DNA of 64,000 nt from Wuchereria bancrofti. Its lineage: Eukaryota; Nematoda; Chromadorea; Rhabditida; Onchocercidae. A program made the translations under genes and the position numbers. The stretch lies in assembly GCA_005281725.1 (NCBI GenBank), contig SSBO01000009.1, positions 3,918,163 to 3,982,162 of the forward strand. The letters run 5' to 3'. This document shows positions 48,801 to 59,630 of the stretch, in pieces. Each line of letters begins with the position of its first letter. Position 1 is the first letter of the stretch. Under the pieces are notes generated by a model. That model did not search any database. It had not been told where the DNA came from and saw nothing but the letters and a program-made list of their open reading frames with translations.

Positions 48801-51800
48801 ATTCAAATGGATAAGGACAAGCAGCAACCTGTGAAAGGTTGTGTTTGCAATTATTCACAAAATCTTATTGTTTTCGAATGAATATTAAAAACTTCATAAT
48901 TTTATTAACGAAACTTAATAACTGCACTTGACAATTTTAATGGTCTTTTACCTTTATCGTTGATTTTAATTTTGGAATTCTGACGACGTGATAAAAGTTT
49001 TTAATTATGTAAATTTAATAACTGAATTCGATAGCTTTAACTCCATCTGTAGTATTTTGTTGTTTTATATTTCGTAATTTTATAAATATTACTTTCAGTA
49101 AAAGACATAAAGTAATTGAGTGATAATTTACAGATATCGAATTGCTGAAGGCTACCAAACAACGTTCCGTTAGCACTGATACTAATGAAATTGTTATGCA
49201 AAGCTTTGAGGTGAATTTTTGATTAATTTGATCATGTAAAGTTTTCATTTTTGTAAGTACTCACATTATGAATTATTAAAAGAAATGAAATGGGTATGGA
49301 GGAGATAGTAGGAATTGATTTTCTTTTCTTTCTGACATATATTGCGCTTTCTCTATCTTTTAGTTAAAGAAATATAAGTTTTCTTTCTATCTTTTAATAT
49401 TCATAATATTTTTTTACTCTATATTGCAGTCGAATTGGAAGGATTACATTCCTTATTTTGCTTGGTTGCCAGTTATACTTCAATATTTTTATACATTATT
49501 ATTGGTAAGTTTATTCCAGAATAACCGTACATCTTGTTTAGTTACCAAGGCTTATAGCGAATACATTTACTAAATATTTAATCGAATATTAAATTTGTGA
49601 AATTCGAAATTTATGAAAAATAATTCATGCACAATTAGATTTGCTTAAATTTAGGGATCAAATTTTAGGATCAGTTGACATTGATGACAGATAGTTTGGA
49701 TGTCTGTCATTACAACATGGAATGCTCGGTTGCACTAGGACCGTTTGTGACATTTAACCATATGTTCAGTAATGTAGGATATTTATTATTCGGTTTCGTT
49801 TTCATCGTTTTAATCAGCCGTCGGTAGGTATACATATGGATACTGAAGCATTCCCATTGTACGATCAAACTTCAATCACGAGATTGTAACATAAAGAACA
49901 TCAAAATTGTGTTTTTAATAATTTATCTTTTCTTTAGCACATTTTTCATTCTCTTATATTTCCGTTAGCAGGTCAAAGATGGAGCAAATCCAAGCAAGCA
50001 TATCTTCTTAAGATAATTAGATGTTTCATAATACTAAGCATAATTATCATATTTCATAATATTATCTCCTCAACCTTTCCTTTCAATTTAATTTGTTAGT
50101 TAAACGATGAATCAATGAAATTAGGTGTGAACATATCGAAGTAATTCATGTAAATATCAAATTTTTGTTGAAGTTATAAGTATTGCAAATATCGCCGCTG
50201 TGATGGGTACAATTATTGCCCGCAAGTTTTTCTTAATATTGGCCTGATGATGTGTTTGGAAACTTTTGCTAGCGCTTTCTATCATATTTGTCCAAATCCT
50301 CGAACCTTTCACAATGGTAATTTTTTCCTTATGCCTTTCCGTATGTCTTTATTTTATTCCAATTTAGTTTTGTTCCAATTATTGATATATTGCTGTGGGA
50401 TTTAAAGAGAATTTCTTTTTAGGATACTTTCCTGATTTTTCTTTTTTTGGGATATATGATGTAATTGACAAACTGCTTTAATGGTGTTTCAAGTTTCTGA
50501 TTTGGAATCAAAAATTCTTTAGAAAAAAAAGTCATGCAATCAGATATTCCTAAAGATAAAGTAATCTTAACAGTCCATCTACCTACAGATACCTTATTTG
50601 TCGAAATTGCTTTGGTTCTCTTAATGGTACGGTTCTATTTTGTTCGCCGTGGCGGTATTTCGTTAAACAGAATTTTCCACTCAATTACGTTTGCCATTGG
50701 TTTCCATTTTGCCAGTAATGTAAGTTGCAATATTTTCATGATCAGTAATATCATGAGAATTCAGCATTCTGTAATCTTTTTTGTTCTATTTTTGTGTTTC
50801 CTTTGCATTTTGAAAATTTTTATGTGAGTTTTGATACTCTTACGGCTCCATTTTTATCATTATGTATGCTAGAAACAATTTATTTACTTGATGACATTTG
50901 TAGTATCAAAACTCACACAAAAACATCATTTGTTTATGAAAGATATTGTTTACCTTTCAAAACAATTGTTTCTTGCTGAAAAATGTGTAGAACCGTGAAG
51001 ATTCTAATGATCTTTTTATGTTGTAAGAAATAAAAAAGTAACTGAATTCAAAAGTACCACTTCACTTGGATTTCACAATCGATACAATTACGATTCAGGC
51101 CCTAACATTGGCGATTATTCTCACATCAGGATTGTTGTTGCTTATTGCTTTCCAGTATCATTTATTTCTTGGCAGTCAATCGTCTATTGGTAACTTTTGA
51201 TATTTTGTGATGTAATAGGCTTGATTGATCCACTATTTTATGTTTCATACAAATTTTCCGTTATTTCTTTCATTCAAATTAAAATTTATTGTTAGAATCT
51301 ATTCCGACTCGAGACTGGAGAAAGTGGTTGCATTGTTGGCAATTGCTCATAAGAAATGAAAGGGACAAAAGCTCGATATTGAAAAAGTAGGCCTGTTCAT
51401 TGCTAATTTTCTAATTAACTTGCGTAGATTAGGACTACACATTTCTTATTATCACATCAGTTACTTTTATATATAATTACTGCTAATTATACTTCAGTTA
51501 AATTGAATGAAATTGTTGGACATCTCTCATCAGAAGTTTACTACGAAGTAAGCCTAACACTACAGATATATTGCATTGAATGACAATATTCTTCATGATT
51601 TTTTCTGGAAATAGTAATAGAGTATATATATCAACTATCAAAATCAGAAATCTTGTTGCAGAATATTGCTGGTTTGCAATATTGCACTAGTGTTATTGTT
51701 CGAGACAGGTCTACTGCAAACATCATACATCACATTGTATATTATAGTGCTTAACAGTACTGGCTACTTTATTTATTACATTTCCTGTAAGGTCAGATTC

Positions 51801-53529
51801 GATTTTGATAATAATTTCTATTGAATCTTTTTCTCCCGCTCTCTCTGCTTCTTTTGATCTTTCTGCTCCAGAATTTAGCAGACTTTTGACTTGAAATATT
51901 TCTGGAAAAAATAAGCGTGAATGTAAATATTTCTTTTTCTCTATGATTTGTTTATTGTGTTATCGCTATCCTTTCGGTATCATAAATCCGTGAGAGTTTT
52001 TCAGTAGTTATATGACGTACACCTCTCGTGGTGACCTTGATTCTGATCTTGTATTAACTCTAAAGCTTTAAGAATATATTTCGTAATTAGGCTTTCTAGA
52101 ATGTCCGCAACTGTCATATTACTATTTTGATTATGCATTCATTCATGGTTGAAAAACAGGAAATGTTTGTACTGGAAAGATAAAGATAACAGTTAGGGAA
52201 ACGATGAGAGAAAAGTAAATAAAAGTCAGGTAATCCATTACTTTTCTATAAAACCATGCATATTGCATGGCTCTCTTGTGGTTGCTCATAGTTAGTTTCA
52301 CCGTAGTTCTAAATTTGTTAAGTCCACCGGATTAAAGATTTTGAAAATGATACTGTGCTTGTAATTAATAAACTGAACAGATGGATAGATCCATCGAGCT
52401 CATCAAATAGGAATTTTTCCGGGTCCAGTATTTTGAATATTCTGGGATTTAAAATTTTTTTTTTTTTTTATTCCAAAAATTTGGAATACTTAAGGCTCAT
52501 CTAGTGTGTATAGCTATGGAAGAGAAAATTGGGTACATAACCTTCGATAAAATGTATATTAGAAAAAAGCCTAACTGCTTTCTCCAGAAAGATAAAAAAT
52601 GAGTTGCTTCCCCTAGTAGTATTGCCACCAGCCTTAAGTATTCCAAATTTTTGAGTTACTAGAGAATGAAACTACAAATTATTTTCGGGAGTAAAAGATT
52701 GAAAAATTGCACAGTGAGAAACTGATTATTCAAGTTGTCGTTTGGATCAGGTTTTTCCCACTGTAAAATTTTATTAGTAGTCAAGTGAATCATTTGACTT
52801 GCTAAAGTTCTTTGGTATGTGAAGACGATCATCAAATCATTGTCTCATTATCTGGCAAGTTTTTTCCACAAGAAATAGATATTTATTGTCCACTGCTCCG
52901 TTTCCAACAATAATATTAAGAAATTCGTATTACAGATTTATTGTTTGTTACCAACTATTTTCAGATTATTAATGGTGAAACAATCTCTACATATAGTTTC
53001 GTTTATGTCATTGCTTCGTTTCTGCTTTGGATTGCTGCATTTTATTTCTTCAATCATGGCAAGAACGATTGGACTGTAAGTGAACATTCAACTACTACTA
53101 AATGTCATAACAACAAAAAATAATTTAAAGGGAAGGAGTTGAATTGAACAATTAAGATAATTGCACTATAACTTATAAGTATACTTATAATATGTGTTTG
53201 TATTAATTCAGAAAAACCATCCGAAAATTTAGAAAGGAACAGAAATGATTACGCAGTTTCTTTTCTCTGTGTCTTCATTGTTTTATCATGAAGCTTTTCT
53301 CTTCTGCAATGATTTTTTATAAATTTCTGGAATTTAGCTAACAGCAGCACAAAATCGAGCGATTGCTGAAGAGGAATGCAAAGTGTTCCAATACTTTGAC
53401 TCTCACGATATTTGGCACCTTATTTCCTCTCTGGCATCGTTCTTTTCATTACTTACGATTGCCGTCCTTGATGACGATATAATGATTTTCAAATCCGATT
53501 TTGATCGACGATTGATTTCTACCTTCTGA
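45834..53529 (+). CDS. chup-1: SID-1/CHUP-1 family multipass membrane protein
   Basis: Predicted 766-aa protein from 18 exons: 45834-46046, 46258-46376, 46867-47040, 47373-47538, 47657-47810, 48147-48252, 48505-48583, 48759-48837, 49134-49210, 49430-49504, 49669-49823, 50174-50316, 50574-50719, 51099-51189, 51296-51386, 51662-51791, 52965-53075 and 53338-53529; all phases match. A signal peptide (MILLSVLHFIGLIS) precedes an extracellular domain of about 260 residues, then TM1 (VFYLILVAIFLG), a charged cytoplasmic loop and further TM helices. Family landmarks: LDVCHYNMECSVALGPF, FNHMFSNVGYLLFG, YHICPN, and near the end FDSHDIWHLISSLASFFSLL with VLDDDI. SID1 proteins transport dsRNA; CHUP-1 affects cholesterol uptake. 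The length fits CHUP-1 (about 756 aa in C. elegans), so I prefer CHUP-1 to SID-1. Some acceptors (48146, 50173) are weak but required by phase. Confidence 0.87.
48423..48472. repeat. intronic perfect-type hairpin, 23-bp arms
   Basis: Arms of 23 bases beginning AATGAACGCATGAA, separated by four bases and differing at one position, lie in the intron between 48253 and 48504 of the CHUP-1 gene. A transcript would form a long stem. Confidence 0.85.
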
Positions 53530-54568
53530 ATTTCTTCCTGATTTAAAAATTTTTTATCATTGCATACTCCTTTCCTAGTTTTGTGCATTTCCATACCTTT
53601 ACTCTGTTAACACTGATTTTCAACTCTCTTATTCCATATTTTTTCCTCTACATTATTTTCACTTCCTTTATTGTTGTTTCGGTCAAATTAATTCGGTAAA
53701 GTTTATCTTCACGTATTATAACTCTCTGGAAAGTTGAAAGCGTTGATCTGATTTTGAAGACCACTTATAGATATATATGAAATTTTGTCGTAACGCAGGA
53801 AGTGGCCAATTAAAAAATGTGACCTCACTTACCATTACATTGAGAAAAATTTTAATCACAGTTTAGTTTACATACGGATACGTTAACAAAGATACATTAA
53901 ACATTGTGACGTTATTGTTACACTGCCGACTTTAAACGACGCTTCCTAAATTTCGAAGCAAGTGGTAAAATATTTCCAGGCGAGTAATTTATTCAGTAAA
54001 TTATCCAATTTATTCAATGGAAAATTACTTGGTCACTCCCTCGATTGCATTTAACTGCTTCGATTATTATTCTTATCATAAAGTCCTGAGACGAATAGAC
54101 GCAACTTTTTTCGCAAGTTTAGTAGGATCTCTCGGTTGCTATGCATATATTTGTCACTGAATAACTGTTCGCTTTCTACTTTTATTGCTTTTTTTTTTTT
54201 TTTGCTTAATGACAATAATAAAAGATTCATATTTTTTTTTCTGGTAAAAAAATGAGAATCATAACACCTGTCATTAACTGTACGTAAAACCTGTATTGAG
54301 CGTAGAAGCAGAAATATAAGAGTGGAGATGAAGCATTGGTTAAATATTACGTTGAAGTGTCGCTTTTATAAATAATTATAGGTCGGGGAAGGAGGAGAGA
54401 AATGCAAAGAACTAGCCGGAATTCATCTCCCTGGAAAATTGCACTGACCTTCTTTCTCAAATGGATATAAATTGAGATGCGGACGTCTCAGCAAGCATCC
54501 AACACTGTTCAAAAGCTTCTTCCCTCCTCTTCTCTCAAATATCATTTTCCTCTGATCCCCCGAAAGGA
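53530..54568. other. intergenic
   Basis: 1 kb between two plus-strand genes. A TATA-like ATGGATATAAATTG near 54460 lies about 100 bases before the next start codon and could be its core promoter. A short minus-strand frame at 53403-53594 is antisense to the last CHUP-1 exon. Confidence 0.4.
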
Positions 54569-55841
54569 ATGAAAATGTTCGACTCGACCACTTTCGCATT
54601 GTGCTGCATTATTCAATTGCAGTATGCACAATCCTCCGAATGGTTTCATCACGAACCTGCTCCTGAATGGGATCTCGGTAAGTCAGCTGACAATTCCTTA
54701 TTAGAGTGATTGAATGATATGAGCTAGACTGAGCATTTCACTGGGAAACCTACTAATTAACTACTTCAAGGATGGACTGCTGTAGAATTGAAAGTCTACT
54801 GTTCCGATTTATTTTCAGCTCATCATTCAACCATAATTTCAATAATAATGAGCAAATGTATGTGCATTATGCAGCTGCTGCACATAGTCTTCTTTAGAAT
54901 TACATCCGTATAGTTCAAAAAGTTGTCGAATTTTAGGACAGCATTGGGATAAAGATGGCACTGCTTGGAGCGGTTTCAGCGGATCAAAGGGTGGAAAAGC
55001 TGGCGCAAATGAGTACGGCGATAAAAGACACGAATATAGTGACAGAGATCATGCCGGTTTCGCATATGGTAGCAAGGGCGCTGCGGATGGGTTTTCCGAA
55101 TTTGCAAAACATATTGCCGATGGACATGTTGCTGATGCACTGGAAGCTGGAGAACACGCACTTTCTGGTGAGGAATCTTGTTTTTTTAATTGTGGACTTT
55201 CGTCTCGAGTAGTAAACTAAAAGCATTATAGTTGATGTCCTATTCAAAAATTCTCTCTATAAACATCCTCTCATTTAAGGAGCCGAAGGACACAAAAAAT
55301 ACTCATATTTCACACAAGGATCAGGACCACATGGATTTTACTCCAAAGGATATTGGGGAACTAACGGTGAGTTTTGCATTTAGAATTTTAACGATATAAA
55401 ATTTAAATTCTTGTACTCGAAAAGTTTAGTACCTTATTTAAAAAAAAAATTAAACACACAGATCACTTTTCCTCTATGTTTTTTATTTGTTTAAATTTCC
55501 TTTATGTTTTGTTTTTAGGTAATAATACAAATAATATTTTAATTTCACACTGAAAGTGCCTTTTAGGTTATGATCACGAAGCAGAGAAAGAAGCCCATGT
55601 AAAAGATGCTAACCATGGTGGCTTTAAGGAAGGTTACGAACATGCAGACGCTGATCACGGTTTGGCGCATTCTGCTTGGGATAAAGTTGCACGTAGCAAA
55701 AGTAGCAATGGAAATGGCCATAATCATGGTGCCTGGAAGCAAGGTGTCAAGGAATGGGACAATAGTGAACACGAAGATGGATGGAAAGATTCTAGTAATG
55801 AGCATCTCCATAATTACCATCATGGCGGGAATTGGGATTAA
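54569..55841 (+). CDS. secreted Gly/His/Lys-rich protein
   Basis: Predicted 233-aa protein from four exons: 54569-54677, 54937-55167, 55280-55366 and 55567-55841; all three junctions are phase 1 before a Gly codon. The N-terminus is a signal peptide (FALCCIIQLQYAQSS). The mature part has no Cys, many Gly, His, Lys, Asp and aromatic residues, and short variants of one pattern, such as HWDKDGTAWSGFSGSKGGK, FAYGSKGAADGF, HGFYSKGYWGTNGYDH and HNHGAWKQGVKEWD. A start at the second ATG (54575) is possible. The name is not recognised. The composition resembles secreted, repetitive Gly/His/Lys-rich proteins of ecdysozoans, so an extracellular or metal-binding role is conceivable but not shown. Confidence 0.75.
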
Positions 55842-56232
55842 TCCAGAAGAAACGCTGATATAAATTTTAGACCTTTTATTAACTTTAATTCGGACATAGT
55901 CTCGTTTAAATTTTCTTTATCCTTTATGTTTTGTTTTGTTAGATATACAAATATATTGCTACAGTCAAAGAAATTATAAAAGCATTCAGTAGTATTCGAT
56001 ATGTTTCATGAACGTAAGATACGCTTATCACATGAACAAACACACGTCATACGTACCTATACGTAACGGACAACGTCAACACTAAATAAGCAACCGAAAT
56101 AAAGAGAAATTCAGATAGGTAATGGAGAAGTTCGCATTATGTCACAACACTTTCCAATTTCAGGTTTGGGATACCATTTATTGTGCCACGGATTTGATAA
56201 TAAGGTTAAAAAAGTGAAGTGAGAACACAACT
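55842..56232. other. intergenic
   Basis: 3' flank of the secreted-protein gene; no coding signal seen. Confidence 0.4.
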
Positions 56233-56436
56233 ATGAAATTAATGTTTCTCTTCCTTAAGTTCACTAAATTTTATGCGAAATCAATTAAAAGTTATCACTC
56301 TGAGAAAACTGATGAGCTTCATCCCACGAGTTACCCAACAAGGGGAATTAATACTCCCGAAAAAACAGCAATCTCCACGGGAGCTCTTTGCAGTGTGGTT
56401 AACTTTATGGGCCGTGATCTGTCGCCAATTTCATAA
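56233..56436 (+). CDS. possible small protein or first exon, unidentified
   Basis: Open frame of 67 codons from an ATG at 56233 with a hydrophobic, basic N-terminus (MKLMFLFLKFTKFYAKSIKS) that could be a mitochondrial or secretory leader, then ELHPTSYPTRGINTPEKTA. A donor-like site (GTG|gttaac near 56400) would make it a first exon. No partner exon or family was found. Confidence 0.3.
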   Translation: MKLMFLFLKFTKFYAKSIKSYHSEKTDELHPTSYPTRGINTPEKTAISTGALCSVVNFMGRDLSPIS

Positions 56437-56450
56437 AAGCGGCGTTTAAA

Positions 56451-56653
56451 TGGATGTCTTGTTGGTGTTTGATGAGTTGGTGCAGTTTCTTAGCTTGCGC
56501 GTAATTCCGTTCTGTTGGGAACTTAGGTTGGGCTCAACTTCTTCGTTGCTGTCATTTCTTAACTCTTTTAAGAATTTTAATATTTTTTCTTTTTTTGATA
56601 CTTTAAATTGGGAAATGTATTGTGATGTATGGTAGCAGTTTAACTAATGACCT
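56451..56653 (-). CDS. possible minus-strand terminal exon
   Basis: On the minus strand, after an acceptor-like CATTAG (56654), a frame stays open to a TAA at 56451 and is coding-like: KVSKKEKILKFLKELRNDSN, then acidic and Asn/Thr-rich. It overlaps a hydrophobic plus-strand frame, which looks like its antisense shadow. No upstream exon was found, and the RAP gene occupies the plus strand directly beyond it. Confidence 0.25.
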
Positions 56654-56663
56654 GAAATCTTAA

Positions 56664-56888
56664 ATGAGCCACTTGTTGAAAGAATGGGAAAAGAAGGAAA
56701 AAATGATTAGCGGTATTGCTGATGCTGTTAAAAAAGTTGGAGAAGAAGGTGTGATTCATTGGATTTTAAAAAATGTTGAGCCATTTAATTCTGTCTTAAA
56801 ATGCGATTTGTTTATGACCAATAAAGTTGTTCGTGTTGAGGAGGATGTCACTGAAATGATTCGCATCGAGAACAATTTTTTTTGCAAA
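56664..56888 (+). other. 75-codon in-frame extension upstream of the RAP signal peptide
   Basis: From an ATG at 56664 the frame runs without a stop into the RAP start at 56889. It is coding-like and charged (LLKEWEKKEKM, AVKKVGEEGVIHWILKNVEP). If translated it would bury the RAP signal sequence. An acceptor-like GGTAGCAG ends at 56640. It could be an upstream isoform, a separate gene's exon, or untranslated leader. Confidence 0.4.
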
Positions 56889-58735
56889 ATGATGTCAATA
56901 AACATGACATTATCATTGATAATATTAGTTGGGATGCGATTATGCCTGGGAACAGATCCGAACACATGGATGGATGTGTCGTTTCGCATTAACAAGCTGA
57001 ATTTTATTTGGTCTAAAGCCATACATCATCTTAGTGATAAGGCATTAATTAAACGTTTGAAGGTAATGATAAGAGATGAAGAACCTCTTGCTGAAATTTT
57101 GCCAAATCTGAGATTTTTTATTTGGCTTTTCTGAAGATTAGATTGTATTTTTATTTCTTTTTTCTTAATTTTAGGATGAATTGGACAACTTTGACTCGCT
57201 TTATTTATCTGCGAAAGTAGCAAGTATAAAAAATGAGAAATTAGTTCTGGAAGAGGTGGACAATAAGCTTGTACAACTTCTTGAGAAGTATGGTTTGGAA
57301 TCAGCAGTGACTGCTTATATGAAGGTATATAGATGACCTTAAAGCATTTCGCTTAGAAGGCATATACACTCTTAAAGTGTGTATCGTGTGCATCATGCCT
57401 ATTTAAATTTTTATATTTCTTTATCTTTTGTGATGTATTAAGATCTCCAGATGGAAACCGTTTCAGTTGTTCGCAAAACCTAAACTTGAAAATTTTCGGG
57501 TTGATGTAACAATTGAGGGAAAATCTACATTGTATTTTAGAAATACAAGTGGCGGGACGAAGAAGAAGAAAACAGTATTCTTTCTTCAGAGAAGTTTAAA
57601 GATCCAAAACTACAAAAACTTTGGCATGCTGCGCAGAATTCGCGTTTTTCTAAAAATGAACTGAAAAGTAAAGTTCCGTGTCTGTGCGTTTATTTGTATT
57701 TGTTTGTTTGCGCAGAAGAAATATTGGTCGGAGTAGTGACACTGGGGATTTTAGGTGTTTAAAGTTGACTGTTCATTTGAATTTATGATATTTTGCAGTT
57801 TCTAACTATTTTCATAGCTAATGTATGTGAATAAATTGTTTCAGTTGTTCATAAAGAGTTAAATGATCATGAACGAAAGATGGAGTTCTATGAGCAGAAA
57901 ATGCAGCTGTTCAATGAGCTCAATGATAATACTTTAACTGAAAATTCTTTCGAAATGAGTGATAAGTTGAATCGTGAACTGAAAGTCTATCATAATAACA
58001 TTATGGATTCGTACGATAAATTGCATCGAAAAATTTCACAAGTGTCGCGGAAAGTATTCAGTAATGAAAAAGTGGAGAATTTGTGGCATTTGGTTGGTTG
58101 TTTTTTTGCATTCATACATTGATCCTTTCAGTTTTTATGAATATTGATCAAGATTTATTGGTGATGGCTGCTATTTTAAAAAATATAGCATACTTTGTAG
58201 TGACAAGTTTTCTCTCATGTTTTATTGCTTCTTTCAATGTATGTTCTTTCCGTATATGTAACAGCAAAAAATGTGGTTAGCAGAATTAGCAAAAAAAGAA
58301 AAGTTACTTCTAATACGTTGTTCTAATAAGTGGAACAAACTGAGAAACAAGGATTATATAGCGCATTATATAGCAATAACACTTATTCAAAATCTTCATT
58401 AATTGTTTTTCCCAACTTTAAAGTTTCATTGTCACAGGTTCTTGTGAATTCATAATAACGATTCTTTAGTTTAGGCAACGCAGAATTCGAACTTCACTAT
58501 GTCAGAATTGGAATCAATACGAGTAGAACTGAACCATTTTGATAAACGTCTTGAGAAGATGAAGTACCATGATGAAGAACTTAAGGCTGTGAAGAAAGAG
58601 CGAGAGAAATTGGGCAAATTCAATGCATTCGACGAAGATATCAGTGGTTTGGAGGAAGAAAATAAACGTTTGCTACGTAAACTTAGGAAATTGGAAAATT
58701 ATTTGGAAACAAAAATTGTTCATACAGAATTGTAA
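56889..58735 (+). CDS. LRPAP1: LRP receptor-associated protein (RAP), ER chaperone
   Basis: Predicted 319-aa homologue of alpha-2-macroglobulin receptor-associated protein, the ER chaperone that keeps LDL-receptor-family proteins free of ligand during export. Exons: 56889-57062, 57175-57324, 57541-57667, 57845-58092 and 58475-58735; phases match. Signal peptide MTLSLIILVGMRLCLG, then three helical RAP repeats: FRINKLNFIWSKAIHH with LLEKYGL (domain 1), DPKLQKLWHAAQNSRFSKNE with VHKELNDHERKMEFYEQ (domain 2), and ENLWHLATQNSNFTMSELES with ELNHFDKRLEKM (domain 3). The protein ends HTEL, an ER-retrieval signal like HNEL of human RAP. Human RAP is 357 aa. The exon 4 donor (TTG|gttggt) is weak but required. 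The start could instead be 56664 (394 aa). Confidence 0.85.
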
Positions 58736-59630
58736 GTAGATTGTTTCTCACATATGATGTGCATTAATACTGTTATTGTTCGTAAACATTTCCATAACGG
58801 CTTCAATGGTGGACTGTTAACTGAAGGAAATATGTCCAGGATGGAAAGTGCTCGATATATAGGACTGTATCCAAATAGCGTTCGTGATTTAGTTGGACTT
58901 GTTTACAGATACTCAGTCTGCTTATTCTGTATTAGTGTAACTTGAATCTTCTCACATGTCTTCAAATTTTTTTCGTGTACGACGGTACTGATTTGTTTAC
59001 TTCTAGTAAGCTGAGACTATAACATAATTGCAAAGTGTCTTTGTAAGTTTCATACATTATTAGCGAGCTATGGAGTGAGATTGTTAGAAAGTAAATTTTG
59101 TAAAAAAATATATAAAATATAGATGCTATGTTCAGTAAATAAAACTTCAAAAGTTTTAATTTCTTTGAGCATAAATATAATGAGCAATTTACAAGAAAAA
59201 ATTTCCAGTGTAAAAAAAAGACATTACTGTTCATGTTTTTGTCAGTAAACAACTTTTGTCGAAGTATAAAACTGTTGGCCAGAGTACGCGGTTCATCATC
59301 ATTGTATACAAGTAACAAAAGATAATAAAATATATGGTAGAATAAGACTGAATTCAAGAAGTAGTAGAAACTAGATGTGGATTTTATAGACTTAACAAGT
59401 AGGATGGCTGTGTTAAATTTGCAACATTTACTTTTTTTGGAAAGAGAATGTTAATTTTTTCTTTTAATCCGAGGTGTTTAAAATTTAAATATTACAAGTT
59501 TAAGTCACTAAGTTTTTCTTCATTTTTTTATTGGATTTTCCTATTCTTCAAAAATACAAGAGTGGAAAAGTAGTTTATTTATTAGTAGCACAATAATTAA
59601 ATAGTAATGTTCATATTGCTTTAAGTTTTG
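58736..59630. other. convergent 3' region
   Basis: 0.9 kb between the convergent RAP and BRICHOS-like genes. It contains a plus-strand AATAAA at 59138-59143. A minus-strand frame at 58962-59357 is hydrophobic and F/L/Y-rich, without splice support. Confidence 0.45.
59574..59579 (-). terminator. polyadenylation signal AATAAA of the BRICHOS-like gene
   Basis: AATAAA on the minus strand, 52 bases after the stop codon ending at 59631; supports 59690-59631 as the true last exon. Confidence 0.5.

Noticed and set aside
51503..51549. Extra CHUP-1 exon between 51386 and 51662
   Set aside because: Its only open frame does not fit the phase on either side, while 51386 joins 51662 in phase and restores the family alignment.
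54976..55247. Three further frames over the secreted-protein exon
   Set aside because: Shadows of exon 2, which has a family-like composition and correct splice sites.
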